Source of the DNA: Nitrososphaerota archaeon
Lineage (GTDB): Archaea > Thermoproteota > Nitrososphaeria > Nitrososphaerales > Gagatemarchaeaceae
NCBI GenBank assembly: GCA_005877185.1
Contig: VBPQ01000086.1
Coordinates: 1 to 5,493 of the forward strand
Direction: 5' to 3'
Length of the DNA stretch: 5,493 nucleotides
Shown here: positions 3,876 through 5,493 of the stretch, in pieces
How positions within the stretch are numbered: the stretch's first letter is position 1
Layout: every line of letters begins with the position of its first letter
Position numbers and translations under genes: made by a program
The notes under the pieces: model-generated
Told to the model about the DNA's origin: nothing
Database searches by the model: none
Seen by the model: the letters and a program-made list of their open reading frames with translations, nothing else

Positions 3876-5447
3876 GTGGTGAGTCGCAGCTCCATACCAC
3901 AGCAGATGGCAATCTCGGCCTTAACGACGCTTCTACTGGCAGGCCTAATCTTGGGCCCGATGGTAAGTCCAGTGCACGGCGCGACTAACGGCCTGAATCT
4001 GGTGAAATCGGGACTCATCGCATCCGACTCTCTGACTACGGGTGTCATCTCCTCCTACTGGCACTTCGACGGCAGCGCCGCCTTCCAGGGGGCGCCCTAC
4101 AAGTACTTCGAGGATTCGTCGGGACTTCACATCGGTGTACAGGCACAGGTCACCGGCACATGGGCTGGCTACTTCGCGGAGTCGCCCGACACCAACGGCC
4201 AATTATTCCACTTGGTACCGACCCTTTCATACACAACCATCCCGGACGGCTCGTTCAATACTGGCCTGTACGTCCAGACATACGACCCCAGCTCGATAAA
4301 CTACATCGGGTGCGTGGCGGTCGTGACGAACAGCCTTACGCAGAGCTCTTACTTCTGGCAGGTAGTTCAGGCGCAGGGGCCCTCGCTGGCCGCCGTCGTT
4401 ATCACAACGCTTTACACCTCAAGCATCAACAACCAACCTCTCACTCAGGACTGCACCATCATTACGAACGGGAGCAACTACCTCAAGGTCTACCTGGGAG
4501 GGAAGGTTGTTTTCGAGAGCCAATCAATGACACTTAACATGCCATCCCCATTCGACGCGTATCTGGAGCCGCAGACATCATCCTCGAGCGCCATGCGCTT
4601 CGGTACCTACACCAACTACTACGCGACAACTTCGGAGGCAGTCAGCGTAACTGGAGCTCCGGTAGGTGGGACAGTAAAGATAGTCGACCCCTCCAACAAC
4701 ATGCTTGCGAGTGCTGCGGTAGACTCTAACGGGAACGCGAACCTCCTCGTAGGAATGTATCGATTCCCGGTTAACGCAAACATCGTGGCATACGATACCA
4801 CTAACCAGCTCGTCGCCTCTACCTCCGCCCCGGTCTCAATCTGGGGTGGGGACGTCTATGCAGTCTCTGCCGCCCAACAGTCCTCCATCACGGTGCAGAC
4901 CGTTGATACGAGCAATAACGCCATAAACGGGCTGTACACCACGCTGTCGCAGAACGGGGCAGTGATCAACTCGGGCTTCACCCCGAAGTCGTTCACGGTT
5001 GGCAACGGTCAGACCTACACGGTCGAGGTCCAGGACTATAGTTCGTACCATTTCTTGTACTGGCAGGATACCGGGTCGACGAACAGGGATAGAACAGTCA
5101 CTCCCGGCGGGAGCCTGACCCTTACCGCGGTCTATTGTATTGGGACCTGCCAGAAGCCGACCCCGCCGTCGGGTTCTTCGTACATCTCCGTCACTACAAC
5201 TAATTCTGCGGGTACTGCAATTAGCGGGTACTATGCGACTCTCTGGCAGAACGGAGTGCAGTTACAGAGCTGCTTCTCTCCCTGTTCCTTCACAGTAGGC
5301 AACGGACAGACCTACCAGGTCGCAGTAGCAGATTACGGAGGTGAGACCTTCAACCACTGGAGCGATGGAACAACCGCCAGATTCCATCCAGTAACCGTTC
5401 CCTCCAGCAGCACCACGATAAGCCTGACTGCAGTCTACAATCCTTAG
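3876..5447 (+). CDS. Secreted multidomain protein with two C-terminal beta repeats
   Basis: 523 residues from GTG 3876. A signal peptide covers about 1-36 (MVSRSSIPQQ, hydrophobic core ALTTLLLAGLILG, cleavage near VHGA). Residues about 46-250 look like a beta-sandwich: alternating polar/hydrophobic strands, 'YLKVYLGGKVVFES' and 'FDAYLEP', reminiscent of concanavalin/laminin-G-like domains, with C146 and C193 as a possible disulfide. Residues 256-330 resemble an Ig-like or transthyretin-like domain ('GGTVKIVDPSNNMLASAAVD'). Two repeats follow at 337-420 and 436-521, each with 'SFTVGNGQTY', a (Y/H)W(Q/S)D turn and an ending LTAVY. There is no C-terminal membrane anchor or sorting signal, so it is released or held non-covalently. 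The function is unknown to me; carbohydrate or surface binding is only inference. It is divergent from the helical secreted protein. The longer frame from ATG 3795 would bury the signal peptide behind 27 residues and contains the TATA box. GTG 3879 and ATG 3906 are alternatives, but 3906 loses the basic residue. Confidence 0.87.
   Translation: MVSRSSIPQQMAISALTTLLLAGLILGPMVSPVHGATNGLNLVKSGLIASDSLTTGVISSYWHFDGSAAFQGAPYKYFEDSSGLHIGVQAQVTGTWAGYFAESPDTNGQLFHLVPTLSYTTIPDGSFNTGLYVQTYDPSSINYIGCVAVVTNSLTQSSYFWQVVQAQGPSLAAVVITTLYTSSINNQPLTQDCTIITNGSNYLKVYLGGKVVFESQSMTLNMPSPFDAYLEPQTSSSSAMRFGTYTNYYATTSEAVSVTGAPVGGTVKIVDPSNNMLASAAVDSNGNANLLVGMYRFPVNANIVAYDTTNQLVASTSAPVSIWGGDVYAVSAAQQSSITVQTVDTSNNAINGLYTTLSQNGAVINSGFTPKSFTVGNGQTYTVEVQDYSSYHFLYWQDTGSTNRDRTVTPGGSLTLTAVYCIGTCQKPTPPSGSSYISVTTTNSAGTAISGYYATLWQNGVQLQSCFSPCSFTVGNGQTYQVAVADYGGETFNHWSDGTTARFHPVTVPSSSTTISLTAVYNP
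4884..5438 (+). repeat. Two tandem ~85-residue beta repeats
   Basis: The copies lie at 4884-5135 (residues 337-420) and 5181-5438 (436-521), joined by a short linker with CIGTC and a Pro-rich stretch. Both run from (I/V)TV..T.(S/N)..(G/A).(A)I.G.Y.TL.QNG through SFTVGNGQTY, then DY...F..W.D and LTAVY. The pattern resembles the 'W-x-D-G ... LTAVY' extracellular repeats common in archaeal and bacterial surface proteins. Copy 2 carries SCFSPCSF where copy 1 has SGFTPKSF. Confidence 0.8.
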
Positions 5448-5493
5448 TGCCTCACTCCGGCTGTCGATTACGCGTAACACTATGACTGTTGAA
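5448..5493. other. Short 3' flank of the beta-repeat gene
   Basis: The 46 nt after the TAG stop contain no T-run, no convincing hairpin and no start of another gene. Transcription termination is therefore not visible within the window. Confidence 0.5.

Noticed and set aside
4042..4537. Alternative plus-strand frames inside the beta-repeat protein gene
   Set aside because: They are out of frame with a well-supported exported protein and their composition (Arg, Pro, Thr, His-rich) is that of shadow frames.
1..5493. CRISPR array, insertion sequence, integrase or attachment site
   Set aside because: No regularly spaced repeats, terminal inverted repeats, transposase motifs or tRNA-derived direct repeats were seen. 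The repeats present are within genes or are short promoter motifs.

Overview
This window most likely comes from an archaeon with moderately high GC, probably from the TACK/Nitrososphaerota side, although the exact lineage cannot be read from 5.5 kb. Four observations support this. Archaeal-type TATA elements (TTATATAT, ATTATAC, CATATAAG, TTTTACA) sit about 26-31 nt upstream of start codons, with almost no room for a 5' leader. Starts include GTG and TTG. The protein families fit: an ECF transporter S component, a SpoIIM/DUF95 membrane protein, and a membrane-anchored winged-helix protein with an extracellular N-terminus. Finally, two large secreted proteins are rich in N-glycosylation sequons, Ser/Thr or Gln.

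Layout. Four genes lie on the minus strand. From the left edge they are: the first 47 codons of an ECF-type vitamin transporter S component (1-141, running off the window); a SpoIIM/DUF95 integral membrane protein with a Gln/Glu/Pro-rich N-terminal tail (194-955); a 318-nt gap with no convincing gene; a secreted-domain / one-TM / cytoplasmic winged-helix protein (1274-2182); a 223-nt gap; and a secreted helical Gln-rich protein built of about four degenerate ~75-80-residue units (2406-3557). A divergent promoter region of about 318 nt follows. The last gene is on the plus strand (3876-5447): a secreted protein with a putative beta-sandwich domain and two C-terminal tandem beta repeats.

How the genes may work together. 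Each gene appears to have its own promoter, so this is not a tight operon. The right half reads as a cell-surface locus: two exported proteins are transcribed divergently, and next to them is a regulator whose sensory domain is outside the cell and whose DNA-binding domain is inside. A working hypothesis, which is inference only, is that the membrane-anchored winged-helix protein controls the neighbouring surface genes. Short repeated GGAAC motifs just upstream of the helical protein's TATA box are candidate operator sites. The left half (ECF S component plus SpoIIM) concerns membrane transport or membrane organisation and has no visible functional link to the right half.

Start codons. For the two large exported proteins, the longest open frames (from 3704 on the minus strand and 3795 on the plus strand) are probably over-extended. 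The TATA boxes and signal peptides place the true starts at about 3557 and about 3876/3879.
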